Of a DNA stretch of 64,000 bases, positions 1-7,428 are shown in pieces. Position 1 is the stretch's first letter. The number at the start of each line of letters is the position of its first letter. Both the position numbers and the translations under genes were made by a program. Source of the stretch: JAFDBW01 sp963825575 (GTDB taxonomy: Bacteria > Desulfobacterota > Desulfuromonadia > Desulfuromonadales > BM103); NCBI GenBank assembly GCA_963825575.1, contig CAWGUB010000023.1:26432-90431 (forward strand), written 5' to 3'. Under the pieces are notes generated by a model. It saw only the letters and a program-made list of their open reading frames with translations. It had not been told where the DNA came from and ran no database searches.

Positions 1-413
1 TCGTCATCGGTTGGGTTTTCGCTCACAGAAAGGCGAATCCATTTGATAGCAGGGTTTGATTGTATCAACAGCTGAACATTCTGTTGCGGAGTATCGTAAT
101 CGAAGGCCTCTACCGAAGGCAGCACCTGGTTGCCCAGCGAAGCGATTGCGGCTGTAAACGATTCGTCATAAAGTGACGTCACGATGTCACGGGCCGTCTG
201 ATCGGCATGGCTCAAATCATCACGAATCTGGCCGAAATTCTCGTCGAGCAGTTTCATCGTATTTTCGTTTTCGCTCGACAAGCTCGATTCCAAAGCCCCG
301 ACCATCTCGCTGGTACTGCTTTGCATACCGAAAGCGGTAATCAAACCGATCACGATAAATGCAACAACCAGGGTCGAACTGATCAGGATTAATAATTTCT
401 TGAGGATGCTCAT
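1..413 (-). CDS. Membrane sensor protein, N-terminal part (cut by window edge)
   Basis: An open frame runs leftward from an ATG at 413 and leaves the window still open after about 137 residues. It begins MSILKKLLILISSTLVV, a basic start followed by one long hydrophobic helix (about residues 5-30), then a polar, helical, Ser/Glu-rich stretch (SSTSEMVGALESSL) and a mixed region reading LQLIQSNPAIKWIRLSV-like. This is the usual start of a bacterial transmembrane receptor with an extracytoplasmic sensing domain, either a methyl-accepting chemotaxis protein or a histidine kinase; the deciding C-terminal domains lie outside the window. It follows the PhnD-like periplasmic protein on the same strand with 77 bases between, so the binding protein may feed this sensor (inference). 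Confidence 0.6.
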   Translation of the reverse strand, partial: MSILKKLLILISSTLVVAFIVIGLITAFGMQSSTSEMVGALESSLSSENENTMKLLDENFGQIRDDLSHADQTARDIVTSLYDESFTAAIASLGNQVLPSVEAFDYDTPQQNVQLLIQSNPAIKWIRLSVSENPTDD

Positions 414-440
414 GAGACGCCTCGCATATTTTCATGAACG

Positions 441-470
441 CCCGCCTGGCTTTTTTTCAGGACAGGCGGG
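441..470. repeat. Intercistronic hairpin between the PhnD-like gene and the sensor gene
   Basis: Perfect 8-bp inverted repeat CCCGCCTG (441-448) and CAGGCGGG (463-470) around a 14-base loop. No T-run follows on the minus strand, so it is not a clear intrinsic terminator; it could stabilise or process the message between the two genes. Confidence 0.5.
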
Positions 471-490
471 ACAATATCATTATTGGCAGG

Positions 491-1294
491 CTACCAGCTG
501 TAAGCGAGGGGGTCAATTTTCCCCTTCTTCATCAGCCCGAGGGAGAAATCCAGTGAGGCCGCATCGAAAGCCTCCATGTTGGCGCCGCTGCCGAAAGCAG
601 CAGAACTGGCAATCGCGGCAGCCTTGACTTTTGCTGCGACATCCTTCGGCACAGCCTTGGAAGCGGTCAAAACATTATCGGGATTTTTCTGCTCGGAAAC
701 ACCGGGGATCTGGTAAACCTTCATGCCGGGGAATTTCGAGCCATTGCTCTCCCACCACCAGTTCTTGACCACGGCAGCCTTGGCTTTGCCGGCTTTTACG
801 GCATTCACGGCAGCGCCATGGTTGGCAACACCGATCGAGGCCTTGCCGGCGGTCGCCGCCTTGGCACAGGACTCACCAGATGAAGCGCCCTTGGCGTAGG
901 CAATTTCAGTCGGGTTGTTGTTGAGAATCGCTACCGGATCCTGCCCTTCAGGATAGATCAGGATGCCGGAGTAGAGCTGCATGCCATTGACGTTCTGGAC
1001 CAGGGGTGTCCCGAGGTTGCGCGCGGCGATAATCGCCTGTACGAAGGATCCGACATAGACAAGGTTCGCATCAGTGGAGGAGAATGCGGTAAGAACTTCA
1101 GGGTAACTCTTGGCGATGCGCGGACGGATCGCGATCCCGCTCGCATTCGACAGGCCATCGGTAATCTGCTTGGCCTGCGCAGCCTTGCTCTTCCAACCCG
1201 GCGGGAACCAGCAGATCAGGGGATCGGCGGCAAGCGATAGCCCGGCCGAAGCAAACAGGACAAACAGTACCAGCATCGAAACACGTTTTTTCAT
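491..1294 (-). CDS. PhnD-like periplasmic substrate-binding protein
   Basis: A 267-residue exported protein: a basic start MKKRVSMLVLFVLFASAG, a hydrophobic core and an AxA-type cleavage region (LSLAADP) give a clear signal peptide. The body resembles the phosphate/phosphite/phosphonate binding proteins (PhnD type), with the features LVYVGSFVQAIIAAR, a GASSGESC turn and GVANHGAAVNAV. No permease or ATPase is next to it; the next gene downstream is a membrane sensor, so a role as a sensory binding protein is as likely as transport. Start: ATG at 1294, 8 bases after GGAG; a GTG at 1297 directly before it is the alternative. The true ligand cannot be read from sequence. Confidence 0.7.
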   Translation of the reverse strand: MKKRVSMLVLFVLFASAGLSLAADPLICWFPPGWKSKAAQAKQITDGLSNASGIAIRPRIAKSYPEVLTAFSSTDANLVYVGSFVQAIIAARNLGTPLVQNVNGMQLYSGILIYPEGQDPVAILNNNPTEIAYAKGASSGESCAKAATAGKASIGVANHGAAVNAVKAGKAKAAVVKNWWWESNGSKFPGMKVYQIPGVSEQKNPDNVLTASKAVPKDVAAKVKAAAIASSAAFGSGANMEAFDAASLDFSLGLMKKGKIDPLAYSW

Positions 1295-1696
1295 CACAAC
1301 TTCTCCTTTTCAATTATGCGCTCTAATGAAGCGCAGCGATGGAACAGCAATCATGCAACAAGACCGGGACGACAAACGATCACATACTTATCAGGCAAAA
1401 ATGCATGCAATAGGCGCCATGCCGGAAAATCAGAAAAACCTTTTCCTGACAACACACAACAAATCTCGTGCCAACGATTTTAATTAAATTGTCGCAATAA
1501 TTGTGGGGATTTTAAAACTTCGAGATAACAACCACTTACCAGAGCCAACGAGAATAAGAAGAGGCATAAATATCGTCTGCAATTAAAATCATCATGTTGA
1601 CCAGGGCACTTGACACACAAAAAGTCCCAATTCTGTGCCACTGCTGCGCCCTGGTAATTATTGCCATATAGATACAGTTCTTGCCCTGCAAGTATT
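1295..1696. other. Intergenic region of about 400 bases
   Basis: AT-richer than its surroundings and without a believable gene. The minus-strand frame at 1480-1734 (84 residues, Cys-rich, low family signal) overlaps the small gene at 1697-1885 out of frame and has no ribosome site, so it was not called. The region must hold the promoter for the PhnD-like gene, but I see no convincing -35/-10 or -24/-12 pair. Confidence 0.4.
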
Positions 1697-1885
1697 TTAG
1701 ATGGCAGGGAGTTTGGACAGGCCGGGGTCGTCAATCTTTTCCAGATCGCAGGGATCGACAGGCCAGATCACTTCTTTGTCGAGCAGGACAAAAACCTTCT
1801 CGTCGCCGATACGATAGACGATACCTTCGACACCATCCAGCCCCGAGCTGTCCCTGACAATCACCTTGTCGCCAAATTTTAACAT
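1697..1885 (-). CDS. Small KOW/SH3-like protein of unknown function
   Basis: A 62-residue protein starting MLKFGDKVIVRDSSGLDGVEG and continuing as short alternating beta-type segments (GIVYRIGDEKVFVLLD), which resembles a KOW or small SH3-like barrel. It is 115 bases downstream of cheA on the same strand and probably shares its transcript. The frame is open further up to 1981, but the upstream part is unlike a protein and has no ribosome site; the ATG at 1885 (or GTG at 1888) fits the domain start. Function not recognised. Confidence 0.5.
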   Translation of the reverse strand: MLKFGDKVIVRDSSGLDGVEGIVYRIGDEKVFVLLDKEVIWPVDPCDLEKIDDPGLSKLPAI

Positions 1886-1999
1886 CACTTTATCGACTCG
1901 TCTTTCGCATAAGATTATTTCCAGCCTTGCTCTTCTGACACCTCTGAAAAGATTCAGTCCGGGCAGAGATCTGCTCATCAACAGTACTTCGCCAGGAAA

Positions 2000-4102
2000 T
2001 CACTTGAATTTCGAGTTTTCCTTGATCTCCGCTTTTTCCGCAAGTTTCGGCAGATCGAGGACCAGCGCCACCCGGCCATCACCAAGGATTGTCGCTCCTG
2101 ATATGCCGTCAATATCCTGGTACATGCGTCCAAGATTTTTGATGACTGTCTGGTGCTCGCCGACAACATGATCGACGACAAAACCGATCCTCATCCCCTC
2201 CAGGTTGGCGATCACGACCTGTTCGATCTCGGGACATCGGCCGTTGAAACTGAATTCGTCGCGCAGACGCACAAAGGGCACAATTTCACCACGCACCTTG
2301 ACCAGGTTGCGGCCATGGGATTTTTCCGTGTCACTTCGGGTCAACTCTATGCACTCTTCAACTGCCGAGAGGGGCATGATATAGTTCTCGGCAGCAATGT
2401 CGATCAACAGGCCGTCAATGATCGCCAGGGTCAGAGGTAGCTTGACGGCAAAAGCCGTCCCCTTCCCCGCTTCGCTGCGCACTTCGATACTGCCGCGCAA
2501 CGCATCAACCGCCTGGCGCACAACATCCATGCCGACACCGCGACCACTTACACTTGAGACTTCTTCTGCAGTTGTGAAGCCAGGCTCGAAAATAAGGTTG
2601 AAGAGCTCTCGCTCGCTCAACTCGGCCTGAGCGGAGACCAGTCCCTTTTCGACTGCCTTGGAGCGAATCCTGGCAACATCCAGGCCGGCTCCGTCGTCGG
2701 CGATCGTCAGCACGACATTGGCACCGGTGTGTTTTGCCGAAAGTGTGATCCGCCCCTTGCGCGGTTTACCGATCGCATGCCTGACTTCGGGCGACTCAAT
2801 GCCATGCCCGATGCTGTTACGCACCAGGTGCACCAGGGGGTCGTTCAACTGGTCGATAACGGTCTTGTCCAACTCCGTATCCCCCCCTTCGGTGATCAGC
2901 ATGACGTCCTTCTCGAGTTCCGTACCAAGATCGCGAACCAGTCGTTTGAAACGGGTGAATGTGCCACCGATCGGCAGCATACGGATGTTCAGAACCTGAT
3001 CGCGCAGATCCCAGGTCAGGCGCTCGACCTCTTCCGAGATCCCGAGGAGATCGGCATCAACGCGGCTGCCGGCCAACTGTGACAGGCGCGCCTGCACGGT
3101 GACCATTTCCCCGACCAGGTTCACCAGCTTGTCCAGCCGGTCTGACTTGACCCGGATACTCTCCATGGCGTCATGGGTCTTGCGTTCCCTGCGCAGTTTC
3201 TGCACGCGTTCCTGCTCGAACAGCGCCGCCTTTATCTTGTTGCCATCGACGGCCCCTTCTGCAACCAGAGCCTCGCCGAGGCGTCTTTTTTCTTGCAGAT
3301 ATTTTCCCAGGTCACTCTCGGTCAGGTCGCCGCGTTCGACCAGAATTTCACCAAGCCGCTTGTAATCTTCAGGTTGGTCAAGCTGGCTGCCATCGTCAAT
3401 TTTCTGGACCGTCAGATCGCAATCATCTTCAACGAAAATAAATACGTCGCGGATAGCGTCTTCATCATGGTCTGTGGTGAGCAGGATGTCCCAGTAGACG
3501 AGGCATTCTTCCGGATCGATCTCGTTAAGAGCTGGGATGTTGTCAAGTTGTGCAACGACCACAGAATCACCGAGCAGAGCGAGTTCTCCCAACAGGAACT
3601 GCGGCTGGACACCCTGTCTGAACAGGCTGGGGTTGGGGCGAAAGCGGATTCGATAGGTGGCCTGGTCATCTTCTCGGTCTTCAGCTTCCTCGTGGTCGGC
3701 CTCCAAAGGCTTTTGGTGATAGGGCACAAGCGCCTGGAAAGCCGCAACCAGCTCAGCGGTGACTTCATCATCGACGGCTTCGTCGCCGAACTCATACAGG
3801 ATCATACCCTTGAGATGATCCTGGGCCCGCAAGGTTAATGACACCAGCGCCTGGTCAACCTGCAGTTCTCCGGCACGGACTAATTCAAAAACCGTTTCAG
3901 CCTCATGGCAGAAGCCGGCAACATTATCGAACCCGGCCAAGCCGCCGGAGCCCTTGAGGGTGTGCAGGACGCGGAAGACCCGGTCAATCAAAGTCGTATC
4001 TTCCGGTGTCTCTTCCAGTTCGAGAAGCGATGCCTCAAGTTCCTGGATCAGTTCGAGGCCCTCGTCTCTGAAAGTTTCCAGAAGGCTGCTCATACCGGAC
4101 AT
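2000..4102 (-). CDS. cheA: Chemotaxis histidine kinase CheA
   Basis: A 700-residue cytoplasmic kinase that passes phosphate to the CheY proteins encoded beside it. Order of domains: HPt with the phosphorylated His in HTLKGSGG (H47, residues 1-110); a P2-like region around 148-235 (YRIRFRPNPSLF, DVFIFVEDDC); an insert with two GspE/PilB-N-like repeats, LGEILVERG (250-258) and LGEALVAEG (275-283); the dimerisation helices (about 310-370); the ATPase with LVHLVRNSIGHGIE and GRGVGMDVV; and a C-terminal CheW-like domain. The usual N-box RNAxDHG is RNSIGHG here, so the Asp is replaced by Gly. It overlaps the upstream cheY; a second ATG at 4093 gives an ATGA overlap and may be the real start. No separate cheW lies in the window. 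Confidence 0.95.
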   Translation of the reverse strand: MSGMSSLLETFRDEGLELIQELEASLLELEETPEDTTLIDRVFRVLHTLKGSGGLAGFDNVAGFCHEAETVFELVRAGELQVDQALVSLTLRAQDHLKGMILYEFGDEAVDDEVTAELVAAFQALVPYHQKPLEADHEEAEDREDDQATYRIRFRPNPSLFRQGVQPQFLLGELALLGDSVVVAQLDNIPALNEIDPEECLVYWDILLTTDHDEDAIRDVFIFVEDDCDLTVQKIDDGSQLDQPEDYKRLGEILVERGDLTESDLGKYLQEKRRLGEALVAEGAVDGNKIKAALFEQERVQKLRRERKTHDAMESIRVKSDRLDKLVNLVGEMVTVQARLSQLAGSRVDADLLGISEEVERLTWDLRDQVLNIRMLPIGGTFTRFKRLVRDLGTELEKDVMLITEGGDTELDKTVIDQLNDPLVHLVRNSIGHGIESPEVRHAIGKPRKGRITLSAKHTGANVVLTIADDGAGLDVARIRSKAVEKGLVSAQAELSERELFNLIFEPGFTTAEEVSSVSGRGVGMDVVRQAVDALRGSIEVRSEAGKGTAFAVKLPLTLAIIDGLLIDIAAENYIMPLSAVEECIELTRSDTEKSHGRNLVKVRGEIVPFVRLRDEFSFNGRCPEIEQVVIANLEGMRIGFVVDHVVGEHQTVIKNLGRMYQDIDGISGATILGDGRVALVLDLPKLAEKAEIKENSKFK

Positions 4103-4458
4103 ACCATGCGGACGACAGCCAGGAGCTGTTCCGGCTTGAAAGGTTTCACAATCCAGCCGGAAGCACCGGCCGACTTGCCTTCCTGTTTCTTTTCCGGCTG
4201 CGACTCAGTTGTCAGCATAACGATCGGCATGAACCGGTTGCCGGGATCCTGTCTGACTTCCTTGATCAGGGTTATGCCATCCATATTGGGCATGTTCAGG
4301 TCTGTCACCAGCATATCGACTGACTCGCTGGCCAACTTTCTCAGGGCATCCACACCGTCTACCGCCTGCAGGACCTCGTAACCGGCACCTTCGAGAGTCA
4401 TTTGCAACACCTGGCGCACCGTGGCCGAATCATCGACGGTCATCACGCGCTTGCTCAT
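4090..4458 (-). CDS. cheY: CheY-type single-domain response regulator
   Basis: A 122-residue receiver domain with no output domain. The acidic pair VDD (residues 8-10), the phosphoacceptor D53 in VTDLNMPNMDG, the Thr in MLTTES and the Lys in WIVKPF are all present, so it should be phosphorylated by CheA. It sits between the STAS gene and cheA and overlaps cheA, indicating translational coupling. A good ribosome site (AAGGAG) precedes the ATG. Its sequence is close to that of the CheY at 15884-16255, which suggests duplication within the cluster. Whether the target is a flagellar motor, pili or another output is not visible. Confidence 0.93.
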   Translation of the reverse strand: MSKRVMTVDDSATVRQVLQMTLEGAGYEVLQAVDGVDALRKLASESVDMLVTDLNMPNMDGITLIKEVRQDPGNRFMPIVMLTTESQPEKKQEGKSAGASGWIVKPFKPEQLLAVVRMVCPV

Positions 4459-4508
4459 ATTCTTATCTCCTTAACGGGATTAAAATGAATCTGTCAGTTT
4501 CCGGAGGC

Positions 4509-4838
4509 TCATACGCATTGGTCATTTTCACCATGGCTGCAGATAAAATCCAGCGGCACGCCAACCTCTTCGAGAAAATCTGCAAACCGGGTGTTGTGAC
4601 CAAGTTTCAGACACATTTTCTTGCCATGTGATCTTGAGAATCGGTGAGAGGCACAGAGGAGTTGCACTCCGGCAACATCGACCGCAGTCGTTGACGAGAC
4701 GTCAACCGTCACCTGCCCGGCACTTTCAAATGCCTCGATCAGGGAGCTCTTGAGGTCACTGACATGGTGGATTGTCACATCTCCTTGCAGTGTCAGTGTT
4801 CCGGCATCTGTTTCATTGTCATAAGACCAGTTCGTCAT
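4509..4838 (-). CDS. STAS-domain protein
   Basis: A 109-residue soluble protein with the fold of anti-sigma factor antagonists: a beta-rich start (GTLTLQGDVTIHHVSDLK), the helix KSSLIEAFESA, and the phosphorylation-loop region VDVSSTTAVDVAGVQLL. In SpoIIAA-type proteins a Ser is phosphorylated in the DSSG loop; here that place reads DVAG, so regulation by serine phosphorylation at the classical site is unlikely. Single STAS proteins are common members of chemosensory clusters that control other functions than swimming. It lies 50 bases before cheY and 37 bases after the MCP-like gene, all in one direction. Confidence 0.85.
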   Translation of the reverse strand: MTNWSYDNETDAGTLTLQGDVTIHHVSDLKSSLIEAFESAGQVTVDVSSTTAVDVAGVQLLCASHRFSRSHGKKMCLKLGHNTRFADFLEEVGVPLDFICSHGENDQCV

Positions 4839-4874
4839 AGCTTAACATTAACTCCCGATTCCTGTTCAGCAACT

Positions 4875-6710
4875 CTAAAAGAGGTCGACATTGTCTCCCA
4901 GATCATGATGGCGACTTGCCGCCCACTCATCTTCCTGCTTTGCCAATTCTTCTGCGGATTGTTCCTGACTACCCACGAAGCTCCGATGAATCTGCCGTTC
5001 GCTGGCCATGGTGTAGCATAACTCCAGCTCATTGAAAAGCAGTTCCAGATTGGTATTTTCCGTCGCACTCAAGCCCTCTTCAACTGCCGCGCTGAGCTCA
5101 TTGAATCGCTTCAGTACGGGTGACAGCTTTTCCTGGAAAAGATGCCCGATATTGAGAGTTCTGACTATCAGGGCCACTTCGTGGGAGAGGTCACAGGCAT
5201 CGTGATCGACCTTCTCGGCCAGGGTCACCAGCTGTGTGTGGCTGGTTTCAAGATTTGCCATGCGCTCCTGCGCCTCCTCGAGAAGGCCTCTCACACCACC
5301 GGCGCCGGACGGGTTGTCCTGCTCGATAGCCTGCAGTTGACGCGCGTGTTCGGTAATCGTGGCACACTGTTGCGCGAGGGATAAGGCATATTCACAGGCC
5401 TCTTCAGCAACATCCTGGATGTTCTGGGCGATCACATCAAGGCCGGCGCCCTGCTGATGTGCATGAGCCGCACTGACAGCCGCATTAATCGCCAACAACT
5501 GCATCTCTTCGCCAATAAATTCGATTTCTTCGACCAGCACCGAGACTTTCTGAATCCCCTCGTTGACCTCGGTGAGGTTGTTTGCTGTTGACAGGTGGGT
5601 GTGGCCGGTCTTTTCGAGGTGGACCGCGATCGACTGCAGAGCCGACAACACAATTGCGTAGCGATTCTCACTCACATCATCAGAGACCCGCAACAGGCTT
5701 CGAGTATCACTCGCCATGGCTACGACATTGGTTGACATGTCATTCAGGTTTTTTGCCAGGTTGGTCGCTGCATCGAAGAATTCCCGGGAAGCCAGGCCCA
5801 GTTGGTCGTGCTGCAGCTGGCAGATACAGCCGAAAAGACGTTCTGCTTCAGCGTCGTTGCTGAAGTCTTTTCGTTGACTGAATCTTTCCAGGTGATGGCC
5901 GAGATTATTCAGTGCTTTTTGCACATGCTCGAGACGCTGCCGGGTAATGTCCTGGAATTGCAGTGCCGAAACAATTTCGCTGAAACTTCGGGTCACCCCG
6001 TCCGAGCTACACTTCAGTCGACCGGTCCAGTGGCCGGTTTCAAGAAACGTCTCAAGGAAAGCACCCAGTATCCGCCGGGCTTTTTCGACCGCGTCGCTGG
6101 CAACCCGTATCGACCCGGATTGCGCAGCCTCTTCCGTGCTGATCGAGCGGTTGATGGCGGGGACCAATGCTTCGGTCAGTTCAAAAATTTCAAATACCTT
6201 CTCCTGGACCATGCAGCCTAGTTCATCCAGGGATTTGGTTAAGACAGCAGCTCCCGAAGCGTAACCCTTGGCCGCCTCGATTCGCGTTGAGACACGTAGC
6301 GAATGCAGAATCTTGATGACTTTCCTCAACCCCATGACCGATATTTCAAGTTCATTGACCTGGCTTAAAACATTTTTCAACAGGTCGGATATTTCAGAGG
6401 ATTTTTCGTCGGTAGTGTTGAGCCACAGGGTGCATCGCTCAACCAGCAATTGCAGGCGTTGCAGTGCCTGCTCTCCACCCTCGCCATTGAGCAGCTCGAG
6501 GACCGCACCGGCTGACCGGGAGATGTCTCTGGCACGACTGTGAAAATTCTGGATTCTGTTGCCCAGGTCGAGGAAACTCTGTTCAGTGACAGCTTCGACA
6601 CTGGCCAGTTGCCCGACCAGGCCATCGAGACTTGAGGGTTCCCATTTACTGGCAACTGACCTCTGAAACGGGATTACCGAACCGTTTTGATGAAGTCCTG
6701 CATACATCAT
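4875..6710 (-). CDS. Soluble MCP-like protein with CheZ-type motif
   Basis: A 611-residue, almost wholly helical protein with no membrane segment. About residue 400-442 (numbered from an upstream TTG at 6716) resembles the signalling hairpin of chemoreceptors: EEMQLLAINAAVSAAHAHQQ followed by GLDVIAQNIQDVAEEA. An earlier, weaker hairpin-like stretch lies at 135-150 (LHSLRVSTRIEAAK). After the first, the motif LQFQDITRQRLEHV (D256, Q260) matches the D-x-x-x-Q phosphatase motif of CheZ; after the second, HLFQEKLSPV is a degenerate copy. The two halves thus look like a duplication. It is probably the receptor or adaptor partner of CheA, perhaps also dephosphorylating CheY. Its ATG at 6710 overlaps the stop of the preceding gene (ATGA). 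Confidence 0.65.
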   Translation of the reverse strand: MMYAGLHQNGSVIPFQRSVASKWEPSSLDGLVGQLASVEAVTEQSFLDLGNRIQNFHSRARDISRSAGAVLELLNGEGGEQALQRLQLLVERCTLWLNTTDEKSSEISDLLKNVLSQVNELEISVMGLRKVIKILHSLRVSTRIEAAKGYASGAAVLTKSLDELGCMVQEKVFEIFELTEALVPAINRSISTEEAAQSGSIRVASDAVEKARRILGAFLETFLETGHWTGRLKCSSDGVTRSFSEIVSALQFQDITRQRLEHVQKALNNLGHHLERFSQRKDFSNDAEAERLFGCICQLQHDQLGLASREFFDAATNLAKNLNDMSTNVVAMASDTRSLLRVSDDVSENRYAIVLSALQSIAVHLEKTGHTHLSTANNLTEVNEGIQKVSVLVEEIEFIGEEMQLLAINAAVSAAHAHQQGAGLDVIAQNIQDVAEEACEYALSLAQQCATITEHARQLQAIEQDNPSGAGGVRGLLEEAQERMANLETSHTQLVTLAEKVDHDACDLSHEVALIVRTLNIGHLFQEKLSPVLKRFNELSAAVEEGLSATENTNLELLFNELELCYTMASERQIHRSFVGSQEQSAEELAKQEDEWAASRHHDLGDNVDLF

Positions 6711-7126
6711 GAGCAACCGTTGGCAGATTTGTCGGTTAAATGGTCATGACGAATCTCTGCATTGCAGAGACCGTTGTTAACAATAAGTTGAAGCTCGGCA
6801 ATACAGAACGGTTTTTTCAACCAATTGAGCACGCCGAGTTTCCGCGCCATTCTCCGGGCTTCGATATCGTCATGACAACTGATCATCACAATGGGTATAT
6901 CAGCAAATACGTCGATCTTCCGGAGGCGCCCCACCAGCTCGAGGCCATCCATTTTCGGCATCTGCCAGTCGACTATGATCATATCGATATCGTGTCTGAC
7001 AATTTTTTCCAATGCATCGACACCATCCACGGCGGGCACGACTTCAAAGCCTTGCAAAACCAGAGCGAAGCGCAGCATCTCGCGAATAGTGGGTTGATCG
7101 TCGACGATACAGATGCGTTTTGGCAT
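6707..7126 (-). CDS. CheY-like response regulator
   Basis: A 139-residue receiver domain: VDDQ near the start, the phosphoacceptor Asp in VDWQMPKMDG, and Lys in WLKKPF. A short tail (NAEIRHDHLTDKSANGCS) follows and no output domain. It starts at the ATG at 7126, placed 7 bases after GGAG; the frame is open upstream to 7228 but that part lacks family similarity. Its stop codon overlaps the start of the MCP-like gene, so both are made together. It is the first gene after a 300-base gap and probably opens the cheY-MCP-STAS-cheY-cheA operon. Confidence 0.88.
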   Translation of the reverse strand: MPKRICIVDDQPTIREMLRFALVLQGFEVVPAVDGVDALEKIVRHDIDMIIVDWQMPKMDGLELVGRLRKIDVFADIPIVMISCHDDIEARRMARKLGVLNWLKKPFCIAELQLIVNNGLCNAEIRHDHLTDKSANGCS

Positions 7127-7428
7127 AAGGGTCTCCATCCAAAAAGGGCAACTATTTGAATAGTTTCCAACATCCATGCCAACAATGTTCAGTCGGATAA
7201 GATTCCCCAAAACGTATAAAAAATACAAACAATATCGAGCTCTTATGGATAGTTTCCGATGCCGGTGATAAGCGTTGGGAAATGAGTTTATCAGAATGGA
7301 TGATAACTTAGGTTATGTCATTGGCACAGGAGTGTGACAGAGAAAGGAGAGCAGTAAATACTGAGAGGTGAAACAGTTGTTCTGGACAGTAGATCCAGAG
7401 CGACCCTGCCCTCCTTCCCGCAGCTTCA
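7127..7428. promoter_or_regulatory. Intergenic region with an inverted repeat, likely promoter of the cheA operon
   Basis: About 300 bases between the sigma-54 activator gene and the CheY-like gene. A perfect inverted repeat AACTATTTGAATAGTT (6-bp arms, 4-base spacer) lies at 7150-7165, about 25 bases upstream of the CheY-like start, where a regulator could bind. No good -24/-12 pair was found on the minus strand and no strong -35 accompanies the AT-rich stretch near 7215-7230, so the promoter type is unknown. Confidence 0.35.

Noticed and set aside
1480..1734. 84-residue frame on the minus strand
   Set aside because: No ribosome site, overlaps the small gene at 1697-1885 out of phase, and its composition is unlike a protein.
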